Assembly (NCBI RefSeq): GCF_900128945.1
Contig: NZ_FQUD01000001.1
Span: 972,838 to 1,036,837, forward strand
Origin: Chryseobacterium sp. OV279
GTDB taxonomy: Bacteria > Bacteroidota > Bacteroidia > Flavobacteriales > Weeksellaceae
Direction: 5' to 3'
DNA: 64,000 bases
The translations under genes were made by a program, and so were the position numbers. This document shows positions 17,347 to 26,446 of this stretch, piece after piece. Below the pieces are notes generated by a model. That model searched no databases. It saw nothing but the letters and a program-made list of their open reading frames with translations, and was not told the origin of the DNA. Position 1 is the first letter of the stretch, and every line of letters begins with the position of its first letter.

Positions 17347-18000
17347 ATGACTTTTTTTGGAGGTTTTGTAGCTGTGGTTGTTCTGTTTTCTATATTTTTA
17401 GGATACAGGATTTTTTCAAAAATTTCGGATAAAAAACAGAATTCCGGAAAGACTGGAGGTTTTCTTGAGAAGGCATTTCTCTTGTTTTTTGTTTCGTTAA
17501 TAATGGTTTCCATTAATGGATTAGCGTTCATTTTATCCTACTCATTTTTTTGGGAGAAAGCCTACAGAACTTTCGGTGAACCCCAATATACCGCTACCGT
17601 GATAGGATATAAAAAAGAAATCACAAAAGGTAAAAACTTTTCAAATTCCTCATACAGCGACAGAGTCATCTTTTTTCCGAGAGTGGAATATACCAATGTC
17701 AATGGCAAAAAAATTGTAAAAACACTGGACATCACCAGTAATGATCCACCGGTTTTGGGTGAAAAAGTAAAAATTACAGATACTGAGAATCAGGAGAATA
17801 CCAATACTGTGGAACTGGATTGGGTAATGCTGGCCGCTGGAGGTGTCTTTACTGGAGTTGCTGCATTTTTTGCGGCACTGCTCGCTACTTACGGTACATC
17901 GGATAGCATGAAAAAAAGACTAAGATGGTCTTTGAGAGCAGGGCTGGTACTCATTTTGATCAACCTACTCTGTGTCATATTCATCTATTTAAAACAATAA
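17347..18000 (+). CDS. Membrane protein, DUF3592-like, candidate immunity
   Basis: 217 residues with about four membrane segments: residues 3-22, 41-62, 157-178 and 194-213. Between the second and third lies an extracytoplasmic beta domain (YTATVIGYKKE, then FFPRVEYTNVNGKKIV, then LGEKVKIT), which resembles DUF3592. The topology places this domain on the periplasmic side, where it could meet a membrane-acting toxin from the upstream gene. It starts 12 bp after the preceding gene. Confidence 0.72.
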   Translation: MTFFGGFVAVVVLFSIFLGYRIFSKISDKKQNSGKTGGFLEKAFLLFFVSLIMVSINGLAFILSYSFFWEKAYRTFGEPQYTATVIGYKKEITKGKNFSNSSYSDRVIFFPRVEYTNVNGKKIVKTLDITSNDPPVLGEKVKITDTENQENTNTVELDWVMLAAGGVFTGVAAFFAALLATYGTSDSMKKRLRWSLRAGLVLILINLLCVIFIYLKQ

Positions 18001-18070
18001 GAATACTTTGACCTGTTTTCACAAAGGAAGAAAAGGGGAATGACATTAATAAATCAAAATATAAACTATT

Positions 18071-18724
18071 ATGAAAAAAGGAAAATTTCTGATATTGATT
18101 TTCGTGGTATTGATTAATATCTGCTGCGGAAATAAATCATTTGATCTTTCATCCGTCTCTTTGGGCGAAGAGGCAACGAAGTATGATTTTGATAATAAAG
18201 ATGTATTTCTGAAAGACAAAGGCAGCAAACCGGATGTCATTCAATATTATGCAGATGAAAATAAAGGTTTGACCTATGGAGGAATTCCTTTGGACAATAC
18301 AATGGGGACAAGAATTACCGTATACAAAGGAAAAGTAGGGGCAGTTGACACCAATGCCGCAGAAAAAAGCTCTCTGGAATTTGTTGAAAAAATTGCAGGA
18401 AAACATGGTAAACCTACGGCTACAGTCACAGACAAAGCAACTGTAGATGCTAAAATGGTAAAGCAGATTTTTGAAAAGCTTAAAAAAGTGGCACCGGATA
18501 AAGTATCATGGAATCAGGGTGAGAAAAACTCTTTTACCTATCCTACATCTTTCTTTTGGGACGATGGGAAAAACTATTCCATCCTGAGTATTTCTATTGA
18601 AGACGATGGAAGAATCAGAAATAAATATGTGACCGTGACCAAAGATGCTTACAGGAACGATGCGGTATTCGGATTAAAATATCCTACTCCACAGGGATCT
18701 CCGTGGTATCAGTACATGAAATAA
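18071..18724 (+). CDS. Lipoprotein of unknown function, candidate T6SS immunity
   Basis: 217 residues. A lipoprotein signal ends N-I-C-C near residues 17-20. The mature part shows a central Lys-rich helix pair (about 95-145) and C-terminal strands (NYSILSISIEDDG, RIRNKYVTVTKDAY). No family recognised. As a periplasm-facing lipoprotein at the end of an effector operon it is a reasonable immunity candidate for the OmpA-fusion protein. A 70-bp gap separates it from the previous gene. Confidence 0.72.
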   Translation: MKKGKFLILIFVVLINICCGNKSFDLSSVSLGEEATKYDFDNKDVFLKDKGSKPDVIQYYADENKGLTYGGIPLDNTMGTRITVYKGKVGAVDTNAAEKSSLEFVEKIAGKHGKPTATVTDKATVDAKMVKQIFEKLKKVAPDKVSWNQGEKNSFTYPTSFFWDDGKNYSILSISIEDDGRIRNKYVTVTKDAYRNDAVFGLKYPTPQGSPWYQYMK

Positions 18725-18747
18725 TTCTGAAGATAATTTTACTTAAA

Positions 18748-19116
18748 ATGAAACATAAAATTAGACATATTTTAATGATCTTAGGATGCCTTGTAGCACT
18801 TAGCTGCAATTCTCAAAAGAAAGAGGATGACAAGCTTATAGGTAAATGGCAGGGAGGTCTCAAAGATTCTAAGACAGGAGGTTTAATAGATCATATTGTT
18901 TTGGAGTTTACCAATGATGGGAAATTTCTTCAGCATGTAGGGGAAGGTCAAATGAAAAACACAGTAGAATCAACCTATGAATTACGGGATGATAAAATAA
19001 TCACTATTGAGAAAGATACGAAGGAAAAGGCGGAAAGCAAATACACCATTAAAAATGATACATTGATCATTCTGTATGAAGGGATGGAAAATAAGTACAT
19101 CAAACTTAAGCAGTAA
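18748..19116 (+). CDS. Small lipocalin-like lipoprotein
   Basis: 122 residues from the ATG at 18748; an earlier in-frame ATG at 18703 would overlap the preceding gene and put 15 extra residues before the signal peptide. The lipobox A-L-S-C is at residues 17-20. The mature part (LIGKWQGGL, VLEFTNDGKFLQH, YELRDDKIITIEKD, YTIKNDTLIILYEG) has the strand pattern of small lipocalin-like Bacteroidota proteins. Last gene of the T6SS island, closed by the terminator at 19148. Function unknown; immunity or housekeeping roles are both possible. Confidence 0.75.
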   Translation: MKHKIRHILMILGCLVALSCNSQKKEDDKLIGKWQGGLKDSKTGGLIDHIVLEFTNDGKFLQHVGEGQMKNTVESTYELRDDKIITIEKDTKEKAESKYTIKNDTLIILYEGMENKYIKLKQ

Positions 19117-19147
19117 ATGCTTTTAAGACTAAACTTTACATCAAAAA

Positions 19148-19186
19148 TAAAAGGCCGGTTCAAAACATTGAACCGGCCTTTTTATG
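19148..19186. terminator. Bidirectional terminator between the T6SS island and endonuclease gene
   Basis: AAAGGCCGGTTCAA and TTGAACCGGCCTTT form a long perfect stem with a 4-5 base loop and A/T runs on both sides. It serves the converging genes at 18748-19116 and 19200-20726. Confidence 0.9.
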
Positions 19187-19199
19187 TTTAATCAAGAGA

Positions 19200-20726
19200 T
19201 TATTTCACAATAAACTTTAAAGTAGTCTGATCAAGCTTTAAAATATAAATTCCCTGCTCAAGATTTTTGATCTTAATAGAATTTCCATTTTTAAAAGGAC
19301 TGGTAATCGTCTCAAGTGTTTTCCCCTGAAGATTATAGATCTCTGCTTTTTTGATATCCTTAGTATCTCCCTTTACGAAGATTTCCTGCCCTGAAATCGG
19401 GTTAGGGTAGACCTGCAGCTCCTGAACCGCAGTTTCTCCTAGAGCAGCTTTTTGAGCCTGTCTGGCGCTTCCTGAATAGCAGGTCCATTTTAGGTCATCA
19501 ATCGCCACTCTGTTGCTGGACGAACTGTTCACAAGGCTTACCGTCACATTTCCTGAAGTATTGATATTATTGATGGTCGTCGTGGTTGCAGTAGTGCTGT
19601 AAGGTACCGTTCCTACCGTTGTTCCGTTTACTTTAACATCAAAAGTTCCGTTGCTTCCTGAAAACTTAAGTTGCATAGTTACCGTTAATGATCCTATACC
19701 ATTGGCAGAACTTCCTGAAGTTAAAGATCCTGATCTTACCGTAATGGCCTTGCTGTTGATGGTCTGGTCTGTTCTCGCGTCAGTTGCAGTCCATAAAATA
19801 CCGCTTCCGGTCCATGTTCTTGTCGTATAAGAAGCATTGGCAGCCGGAATTGCTTCAAACGTTTCGTTCACACAGCCTGTTCCTGGATTAGGTGTTCCCG
19901 GATCTGTGGGTCCAGGATTGGAAGAACCCCAGATTTGATTCACATAATTAGGATTGTCAATGAACGGGTTTCTGTTCCCCTGATAAGTATAAGACGCATT
20001 ATTTCTTCCAATTTCAGCTGCCGAAACAGGATCCTGATTATGCCACGCCAGAAGCACATTCAGCTCCCAGGTCTGTAGTCCCGGAAATGTTGAACTTCCT
20101 AACATATTCCCCGAAGAAAAAGTAGAAAGTTTGCTCTGATAACGGGTTACAAAATAAAAGATCATTCTGGCTACATCTCCTTTAAATTCATCGATCGGCT
20201 CAAATACCGTTCCTGCATATCCTGAAGAAGAAGAACTTCCCAGTTTGGATCCGTTTTTAGAAGTAAATGTTGCAGAACCTACCTTTCCGAAAGGATAATT
20301 GCTTCTCATTCCATTTACCTTTCCGTCTGTAGCTCTGATAAAGTGAATATCCGAAACCATCGGTGAAGACTCATTGAATAAACTTTGAGGAACAATATGT
20401 TCTCTGTTGTAGCAGTTTCCTTCTACGGAGTACGTTCCACACTGATTCGTTCCCGGAGTATATTTGTAAGGATCGGCTCCTGAAGGTTTTTCTGAATAAA
20501 TATCCATGATCGAGCCGTCATTTTCGTAGTTTTTGTCAATGTCAGTCGTTTTATAGCCTGTCCAAAGTCCACCGTAGCCTTTGTCCTGATGTCCGCTTGT
20601 AATGATAGAACTTAATGCCGTTTTAAGCGCGGCACCGCTTAATCCATTCGCTGAATTGTAATACCCTGCAGGAGCCTGGGCATTGGCAAACCCCGCTATT
20701 ACAGTACATAAGATAATTTTTTTCAT
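19200..20726 (-). CDS. Secreted endonuclease I family nuclease with T9SS sorting domain
   Basis: 508 residues. Signal peptide (1-16, ANA-Q). Endonuclease I domain (about 20-265) with the beta-beta-alpha-metal active site N-R-E-H110-I-V-P-Q-S, then SDIHFIRATDGKVNGMRSN. The middle region (about 285-415) is a beta-sandwich, likely carbohydrate- or cell-binding. The last 75 residues are a type A T9SS sorting domain (VYPNPISGQ, then EQGIYILKL at the end). The protein should be secreted or surface-attached through T9SS and degrade extracellular DNA or RNA, for example for phosphate or nucleotide scavenging. Confidence 0.92.
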   Translation of the reverse strand: MKKIILCTVIAGFANAQAPAGYYNSANGLSGAALKTALSSIITSGHQDKGYGGLWTGYKTTDIDKNYENDGSIMDIYSEKPSGADPYKYTPGTNQCGTYSVEGNCYNREHIVPQSLFNESSPMVSDIHFIRATDGKVNGMRSNYPFGKVGSATFTSKNGSKLGSSSSSGYAGTVFEPIDEFKGDVARMIFYFVTRYQSKLSTFSSGNMLGSSTFPGLQTWELNVLLAWHNQDPVSAAEIGRNNASYTYQGNRNPFIDNPNYVNQIWGSSNPGPTDPGTPNPGTGCVNETFEAIPAANASYTTRTWTGSGILWTATDARTDQTINSKAITVRSGSLTSGSSANGIGSLTVTMQLKFSGSNGTFDVKVNGTTVGTVPYSTTATTTTINNINTSGNVTVSLVNSSSSNRVAIDDLKWTCYSGSARQAQKAALGETAVQELQVYPNPISGQEIFVKGDTKDIKKAEIYNLQGKTLETITSPFKNGNSIKIKNLEQGIYILKLDQTTLKFIVK

Positions 20727-21215
20727 ATCAATAAAATTTCTGTAAGAATACTATATTTTCCCGAATAAGAAATTACATAATTGTTAATTTTAAAATGTAC
20801 CGCATGCAGTTTATGAAGACCAGAATTTACTTCGCATCTTTGGAAATCCATGTCAATGGTTGGCGATTTCTTTAGAGGGAATTTAACCGACCTAGGAAGA
20901 TGGAGCGTTAAGAAAATTAATTCTATGAACGTTAAGAAAATTCTACTGTTTGAAGCGCGACAAAAATATTGAGTCAAAAACAAATATCGAAATCGCGCAA
21001 GTTTTAGAATTTTTAGAGAATAGAAATAATTTTTAGCGGAAGATTCCAGTCTTGAACTTTTCGTTCTTTTGTTTCAAGACAAAAGGACAGATAAAAAGAA
21101 ATTCACGAAAGTTTAATGTCTAAAAAACATGCTGAAGCTTTCAACTCTTTTGAACGAAAAATCCGGTACAGAAAAACTGCACCGGATTGTATATAAAATT
21201 GATTTAAAATAAATC
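20727..21215. other. Intergenic region upstream of the nuclease gene
   Basis: 489 bp without a convincing gene. It contains the terminator of the DUF4136 gene at its right end and a repeat-like stretch around 21033-21120 (CTTTTGTTTCAAGACAAAAG hairpin). The rest is AT-rich leader of the nuclease gene. A TATTTTTG box on the minus strand near 20965 is a weak promoter candidate without a good -33 partner. Confidence 0.5.
21157..21192 (-). terminator. Terminator of the DUF5522-DUF4136 unit
   Basis: On the minus strand AATCCGGT pairs with ACCGGATT around a 15-base loop, followed by a T run. Confidence 0.75.
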
Positions 21216-21746
21216 TTACTTTCTCTGAGGAGGATAATTTTTCATGATCTCAGCCATAATCTCAGGAATTTGTCTCTGCTTGGATTTTGGAGAATCCACA
21301 GAAATTCCGCTTCCGATTCCCTGCCAAACCAGTTTGTTGGATTTAGAATCAATCAGATCAACGATGATTGCGCCTTCGTTATAGTTGCTCGTCCATGTTC
21401 TGCTCATGCCAACGCCCCATCCGAAAGGACCGCCCCATCCCCACATTCCGTAAGGAGAACCATTGCTGGTAATGTCGGTTACTTTTTTATGATTCGCTTT
21501 TACATTAACGATCAGATCAGGATTCTCGCCGGACTGAAGCCCTTTGGCCTGAAGCTGTCTCGATAACTCGTTTAAAACTCTGTCTTTATCAATATCATTC
21601 AGTTTCAGATCGTCAATTCTGATCTTATAGGTTTTATAAGTCGTAAAATTGGCCGATTCCGCATAATCTGAACGCACCTGGAAAGGACTGCACGATGTAA
21701 GGCCTAATGCAGCCGTAGCTAACAAAATAAAAATATATTTTTTCAT
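21216..21746 (-). CDS. DUF4136 lipoprotein
   Basis: 176 residues. Lipobox L-T-S-C near residue 19, followed by the DUF4136 body: SDYAESANFTTYKTYKI, then LNELSRQLQAKGLQ, NPDLIVNVK, and GAIIVDLIDSKSNKLVWQGIGSG. Family members are periplasmic or outer-membrane lipoproteins of unknown function, often in stress or envelope contexts. Its start codon lies 1 bp from the stop of the DUF5522 gene, so the two are translated from one message. Confidence 0.9.
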   Translation of the reverse strand: MKKYIFILLATAALGLTSCSPFQVRSDYAESANFTTYKTYKIRIDDLKLNDIDKDRVLNELSRQLQAKGLQSGENPDLIVNVKANHKKVTDITSNGSPYGMWGWGGPFGWGVGMSRTWTSNYNEGAIIVDLIDSKSNKLVWQGIGSGISVDSPKSKQRQIPEIMAEIMKNYPPQRK

Positions 21747-21747
21747 T

Positions 21748-21933
<186 letters not shown>

Positions 21934-21970
21934 TTAAATCTCTAAGTCAAAAAACTTTATATTTGTTAGT

Positions 21971-22297
21971 ATGATAATTATATGCCAAAAGCCATTAAAA
22001 AAATTAAAAATTAACGGCATTGCTCTCTTTCCCTTTATCTTCATTAGGAAACCCGAAGATAAGGAAAATAATGTACTTATCAATCACGAAAAAATCCATT
22101 TGAGACAGCAGCTGGAAATGCTTATTATTTTCTTTTATATTTTTTACGTCATCGAATATTACTACTGGTTTTTCAAACTCAAAGACGGTTTCCTTGCCTA
22201 TAAAAGGATCTCATTTGAACGCGAAGCCTACGCAAACGAACAGGATCTGGATTATTTGAAGAAAAGGAGATTCTGGAATTTCAGGAAGTATTTGTAA
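21971..22297 (+). CDS. Small protein with an HExxH motif, unknown function
   Basis: 108 residues. The motif H-E-K-I-H near residue 40, followed by a hydrophobic segment (LEMLIIFFYIFYVIEYYYWF, about 47-66) and F-E-R-E-A-Y-A-N-E near 83-91, is arranged like a miniature membrane-bound gluzincin: a zinc-binding HExxH plus a downstream Glu. Conserved-looking flavobacterial proteins of this kind are usually annotated as hypothetical. A TATATTTG box sits at 21958-21965, only a few bases before the ATG, so the message would be nearly leaderless or the true start is slightly downstream. Confidence 0.7.
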   Translation: MIIICQKPLKKLKINGIALFPFIFIRKPEDKENNVLINHEKIHLRQQLEMLIIFFYIFYVIEYYYWFFKLKDGFLAYKRISFEREAYANEQDLDYLKKRRFWNFRKYL

Positions 22298-22298
22298 T

Positions 22299-22340
22299 AA
22301 ATGTAAAATGTAAAATGTAAAATGTAAAATGTAAAATGTT
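22299..22340. repeat. Short tandem repeat, about six copies of a 7-bp unit
   Basis: AAAATGT units repeated head to tail immediately after the stop codon at 22297; a likely slippage-prone tract. Confidence 0.85.
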
Positions 22341-22341
22341 T

Positions 22342-22519
22342 ACCTTAAAATTCAATAGGGGTGGGCTTTAGCCCGCCTTCCAAAAATAAATTCGCATTCA
22401 TGGGCTTTAGCCAAAACCTAAAAATTTAAACACAAATTTCACAAATATTCCCACAAATTTTCACAAATGCATTTAACATCATCATCTGTGAAAATCTGTG
22501 TCATCCGTGGTTAAAAAAA
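22342..22519. repeat. Long direct repeat copy 1 (GGCTTTAGCC family)
   Basis: About 178 bp starting CCTTAAAATTCAATAGGGG, with two GGCTTTAGCC palindromes and ending ATCTGTGTCATCCGTGG. Nearly identical to the copy at 22592-22768, in the same orientation, 72 bp apart. No gene lies in 22298-22887. Confidence 0.9.
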
Positions 22520-22591
22520 ATGATATAAATTTTATTTGTTTTATCGTAAAAATAGAATGGTTCAAAGGGTAAGAATAAAAGATAATAAGTA

Positions 22592-22768
22592 CCCTTAAAA
22601 TTCAATAGGGGTGGGCTTTAGCCCGCCTTCCAAAAATAAATTCACATTCATGGGGCTTTAGCCAAAACCTAAAATTTAAACACAAATTGCACAAATATTC
22701 CCACAAATTTTCACAAATGCATTTAACATCATCATCTGTGAAAATCTGTGTCATCCGTGGTAAAAAAA
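22592..22768. repeat. Long direct repeat copy 2 (GGCTTTAGCC family)
   Basis: Same unit as 22342-22519, with only a handful of base changes and short indels. Recombination between the copies would delete about 250 bp of non-coding DNA. Confidence 0.9.
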
Positions 22769-22856
22769 TAACCATAACATTTTCTGCATTTTCTATCAAA
22801 AAAAACAAAATGATTCCCGTCATTTATATAAATCTACAGAAACACAAATCTTTTAC

Positions 22857-22864
22857 TAATTTTG
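22857..22864 (+). promoter_or_regulatory. Candidate -7 promoter box for the PLP deaminase gene
   Basis: TAATTTTG fits TAnnTTTG, 23 bp before the start at 22888. No TTTG at the -33 position. Confidence 0.4.
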
Positions 22865-22887
22865 CAGATCATAGTTAAACAACTAAA

Positions 22888-23796
22888 ATGCTGTTAAAAG
22901 CCCCGGCAGAACCCATTCCCATTCAGGAAATACCTATTCAGAACAATATAAAACTCTTCATCAAAAGAGAAGACCTCATTCATCCCCAAATCTCAGGAAA
23001 CAAATACTGGAAACTCTTTTATAATATCAATAACTATCTGGAGAAAAATCCGGAAAACCCTTATCTCATTACATTCGGTGGAGCTTACTCCAATCATATT
23101 GCTGCGGTTTCTGCTGCAGGAAGCTTGTCGGGTATCCAGACATTGGGAATCATAAGAGGTGAAGAGCTGGAGCATAAATGGCGTGATAATCCTACACTGC
23201 TTTTTGCGAAAAGAAACGGGATGAATCTGAAATTTGTCACCCGTGAGGAATACCGCCACAAAGAAAAACTGACAGAATTTTTACAAAACGAATTCTCAAA
23301 TGCCCTGATCATCCCAGAAGGAGGCACCAATGAAGAGGCTGTAGCAGGCGTAAAAATGATGCTGAATGACCAAACAAAAGATTTTGATTATCTTTGCACC
23401 GCAGTCGGAACCGGAGGAACGGTTGCGGGAATAGCAAAATTTTGTGAAGAAAATCAGAAAGTTATAGGATTTAAAGTTGTTGACGATGCTTCACTCGAGA
23501 ATAAAGTTTTAGAATTAACTTCAGGACGGAATTGTAATCTAATAGATTCATGTTTTGGAGGTTATGGTAAAATAAAAGATGAAAACATCCGTTTTATCAA
23601 TGATTTTAAAGAGAAATACGGTATCCCTTTGGAGCCGGTGTATACAGGAAAAATGATGCAGAAGGTTTTTGAACTGATAGATGAAGGATATTTTCCTGAG
23701 AACAGCAGGGTTTTGTGTTTTCATACCGGCGGATTGCAGGGTATTGAAGGAGCCAATCTGCTTTTGGAAAAACAGAATAGAAATTTAATTATATAA
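22888..23796 (+). CDS. 1-aminocyclopropane-1-carboxylate deaminase/D-cysteine desulfhydrase family PLP enzyme
   Basis: 302 residues, cytosolic, fold-type II PLP enzyme. The PLP lysine is K39 in S-G-N-K-Y-W-K. G-G-A-Y-S-N-H follows near residue 68 and a Gly-rich phosphate loop G-T-G-G-T near 175. Family members deaminate D-cysteine to pyruvate, sulfide and ammonia or cleave ACC; the sequence alone does not settle the substrate, but D-Cys desulfhydrase is the commoner activity in non-plant-associated bacteria. The next gene starts 17 bp downstream. Confidence 0.9.
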   Translation: MLLKAPAEPIPIQEIPIQNNIKLFIKREDLIHPQISGNKYWKLFYNINNYLEKNPENPYLITFGGAYSNHIAAVSAAGSLSGIQTLGIIRGEELEHKWRDNPTLLFAKRNGMNLKFVTREEYRHKEKLTEFLQNEFSNALIIPEGGTNEEAVAGVKMMLNDQTKDFDYLCTAVGTGGTVAGIAKFCEENQKVIGFKVVDDASLENKVLELTSGRNCNLIDSCFGGYGKIKDENIRFINDFKEKYGIPLEPVYTGKMMQKVFELIDEGYFPENSRVLCFHTGGLQGIEGANLLLEKQNRNLII

Positions 23797-23812
23797 GTAA
23801 AAATTGAAAAAC

Positions 23813-24874
23813 ATGAAAAGACTTTTCTTACTCGTAAGCCTTTTAGTTTTATCAAAATTCTCAGCTCAATCTTGGGCTACTGAAGACCAGTACATTCAGA
23901 AATTCGCTAAATATGCGGTAGAGGAAATGGAAAAATACAAAATTCCGGCTTCTATTACATTGGCCCAGGGACTCTTAGAGACCGGAGGAGGGCAAAGCAG
24001 ACTGGCTCAGGAAGGCAAAAATCACTTCGGAATAAAATGTAAAGAAGACTGGACAGGAAAAACCATGAAACATACGGATGACGCTCCCAATGAATGTTTC
24101 CGTGTTTATGACGATCCGAGACAGTCCTACGAAGATCATTCGGTATTTTTATCGACAAGAAAATATTACGCAAATCTTTTCAATCTTGACATGAAAGATT
24201 ACAAAGCGTGGGCACATGGTCTTAAAAAAGCAGGATACGCAACGAATCCCCGTTACGCTTCCATCCTGATCACAAAAATTGAAAAATACAGACTGTATGA
24301 GTTCGACGATACCAGCTCAAGAGAAGTTCTGTATGCCGTTCTTAAAATGTATCCGGACCTGAAAGATGACCGTACATTCATGGCTCAGCTGGAACCTTCA
24401 AAAATGGTTACCAAAAAAGCTAAAGATCAGGGTACCGTAGAAGTTCCTTACAAGCAAACCTCTTATGCTCAGCAGCAAAAAAGAGTGGAAAGGATCAAAA
24501 CAAAAGCTGAAATTCTTAATTCAATTCTTATCAAAACCCATCCCAATGATGGTTTAAGATACATCGTCATTCCTGAAGATACCAACGTTAAATTCATTGC
24601 AGATAAATTCAGAGTAAGCGAGAGCAGACTTGTTAAATGGAATGAACTGGAAAGCGATGTATTAAAGAAAAACGATATTGTATTCCTTGAATCTAAAAAT
24701 TCTGCCGGAAATACAGCCATCTACAAAGCCGAGTCCGGTGAAGATATGCACGATATCGCTCAGAAATTCGGAATCAAATTACATAAATTATACGCAAAAA
24801 ACAGAATGGACGAAGGACAGAAACCGTCTGCAGGCCAGCTGATTTATTTGATTGATAAAAAACCAAGAAATTAA
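23813..24874 (+). CDS. Secreted glucosaminidase with two LysM domains
   Basis: 353 residues from the ATG at 23813 (an in-frame TTG at 23804 adds three residues and is less likely). Signal peptide 1-19. Glucosaminidase/GH73-type domain (about 27-165) with catalytic Glu in ITLAQGLLETGGGQSRLA (near residue 56), HFGIKC and FRVYDDPRQSYEDHS. Two LysM modules at about 257-300 and 305-348. It should cleave the glycan backbone of peptidoglycan in the periplasm, in growth or cell separation. The LysM pair targets it to the wall. Confidence 0.92.
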   Translation: MKRLFLLVSLLVLSKFSAQSWATEDQYIQKFAKYAVEEMEKYKIPASITLAQGLLETGGGQSRLAQEGKNHFGIKCKEDWTGKTMKHTDDAPNECFRVYDDPRQSYEDHSVFLSTRKYYANLFNLDMKDYKAWAHGLKKAGYATNPRYASILITKIEKYRLYEFDDTSSREVLYAVLKMYPDLKDDRTFMAQLEPSKMVTKKAKDQGTVEVPYKQTSYAQQQKRVERIKTKAEILNSILIKTHPNDGLRYIVIPEDTNVKFIADKFRVSESRLVKWNELESDVLKKNDIVFLESKNSAGNTAIYKAESGEDMHDIAQKFGIKLHKLYAKNRMDEGQKPSAGQLIYLIDKKPRN

Positions 24875-24949
24875 TTTTTTGTTGTAAGTTTCTGGTGGAC
24901 AGTTGCTCATTAATTGTAAAACTATAAGCTTTCAACGTTCAACTAAAAT

Positions 24950-26233
24950 ATGAAATACCAAAGAAGTTCGGCTTTATTTGATGAAGCCTACCAATACATT
25001 CCGGGAGGAGTTAATTCTCCGGTTAGAGCATTCAAATCAGTAGGAGGAGTTCCTGTATTCATGAAGTCGGCAAAAGGAGCTTACCTTACCGATGCAGATG
25101 ACAACACATACATCGACTATATCAATTCATGGGGACCGGCTATTTTAGGTCACACTCATCCTGAAGTACTGGAAGAACTGAAGGTACAGGCAGAAAAAGG
25201 CTTTTCATTCGGAGCCCCTACAGAACTGGAAACAGAAATTGCAAAATTCATCGTAGAAAATGTCCCGAATATAGACCAGATAAGAATGGTTTCTTCAGGT
25301 ACGGAAGCATGTATGAGTGCCGTAAGACTGGCGAGAGGTTTTACAAAAAGAGATAAGATCGTTAAATTTGAAGGCTGCTATCATGGTCACTCAGATTCAT
25401 TCCTGATCAAGGCGGGAAGTGGTGCAGCTACTTTCGGAAACCCGAATTCTCCAGGTGTAACGGAAGGAACTGCCAAAGACACTCTTTTGGCCCGTTACAA
25501 CGATTTTGAGCAGGTAGAAGACCTGTTCCGTCACAACCAGGGACAAATTGCAGCCGTGATCATTGAGCCGGTTGCCGGAAATATGGGTTGTGTACTTCCT
25601 GAAAACAATTTCCTTCAGAACTTAAGAAAGATCTGTGATGAAAACGGAGCTTTATTGATTTTTGATGAAGTAATGACTGGTTTCAGACTGGCTTTCGGAG
25701 GTGCACAGGAATTGTATAATGTGAAGGCTGACCTTGTTACTTACGGAAAAGTGATCGGTGGAGGACTTCCGGTAGGCGCATTTGCAGGAAGAAACGAAAT
25801 CATGGATCACCTGGCACCTAAAGGAGGTGTTTATCAGGCCGGAACCTTAAGTGGAAATCCATTGGCAATGAGAGCCGGATTGAAAACATTACAGCTGATA
25901 AAAAATGATCCTGAATTCTTTAACAGAATCAACAAAACAGCAGAAACACTGGATTTTGGAATCGGAAAAATTCTGAATGAAAAAGGAATTGCCCATAAAA
26001 TCAATAGAAAAGGATCCATGATGTCTGTGTTTTTCCACATCAACAGTGTTTCCAATTTTGATGAGGCAGCAGCTTCCAATCATTCGTTGTTTAATAATTT
26101 CTTTCACCAGATGCTTCAGAATGGAATATATCTTCCGCCAAGTGGCTATGAAACCTATTTCATCAGTGACGCGATCAAGGATAGAGAAATTGACATGACG
26201 CTTGAAGCAGTAAGAAATTTTGATTTTTCTTAA
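24950..26233 (+). CDS. hemL: Glutamate-1-semialdehyde 2,1-aminomutase
   Basis: 427 residues, the usual length. A PLP-dependent fold-type I enzyme converting glutamate-1-semialdehyde to 5-aminolevulinate in the C5 route to heme. Visible signatures: [13 protein letters not shown] at the N-terminus, [16 protein letters not shown], the [12 protein letters not shown]-stacking region, [11 protein letters not shown], and the Schiff-base lysine at about K267 in [15 protein letters not shown]. Free-standing with its own terminator. Confidence 0.97.
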   Translation: MKYQRSSALFDEAYQYIPGGVNSPVRAFKSVGGVPVFMKSAKGAYLTDADDNTYIDYINSWGPAILGHTHPEVLEELKVQAEKGFSFGAPTELETEIAKFIVENVPNIDQIRMVSSGTEACMSAVRLARGFTKRDKIVKFEGCYHGHSDSFLIKAGSGAATFGNPNSPGVTEGTAKDTLLARYNDFEQVEDLFRHNQGQIAAVIIEPVAGNMGCVLPENNFLQNLRKICDENGALLIFDEVMTGFRLAFGGAQELYNVKADLVTYGKVIGGGLPVGAFAGRNEIMDHLAPKGGVYQAGTLSGNPLAMRAGLKTLQLIKNDPEFFNRINKTAETLDFGIGKILNEKGIAHKINRKGSMMSVFFHINSVSNFDEAAASNHSLFNNFFHQMLQNGIYLPPSGYETYFISDAIKDREIDMTLEAVRNFDFS

Positions 26234-26255
26234 AAATTAAGCGAATACAATATAA

Positions 26256-26290
26256 TAGAACCGGGTTTTAGAATCCGGTTCTTTTTTTAC
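26256..26290 (+). terminator. Terminator of hemL
   Basis: AGAACCGG pairs with CCGGTTCT around a ten-base loop, followed by seven T. Confidence 0.88.
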
Positions 26291-26446
26291 TAAAAAGTTT
26301 CTGAGTTGATTTCATATAAAATAATCTGATCAGACAGACTGATGTCTGAAATTTTTTTTGAACCATTAAGGTAAATGAAGGAGATAAGTTTAGTTAACGT
26401 GAGCTCGGGATTAGGTATTTTTTTTAACAATGATTTCAGGATGTTT

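Noticed and set aside
20723..20983. 86-codon minus-strand frame upstream of the nuclease gene
   Set aside because: No signal, domain or promoter, and it spans the AT-rich leader; treated as chance.
22602..22823. 73-codon frames on both strands in the 22.6-kb repeat
   Set aside because: They lie mostly in the GGCTTTAGCC repeat, whose equivalent copy at 22342 does not keep the frames open in the same way.
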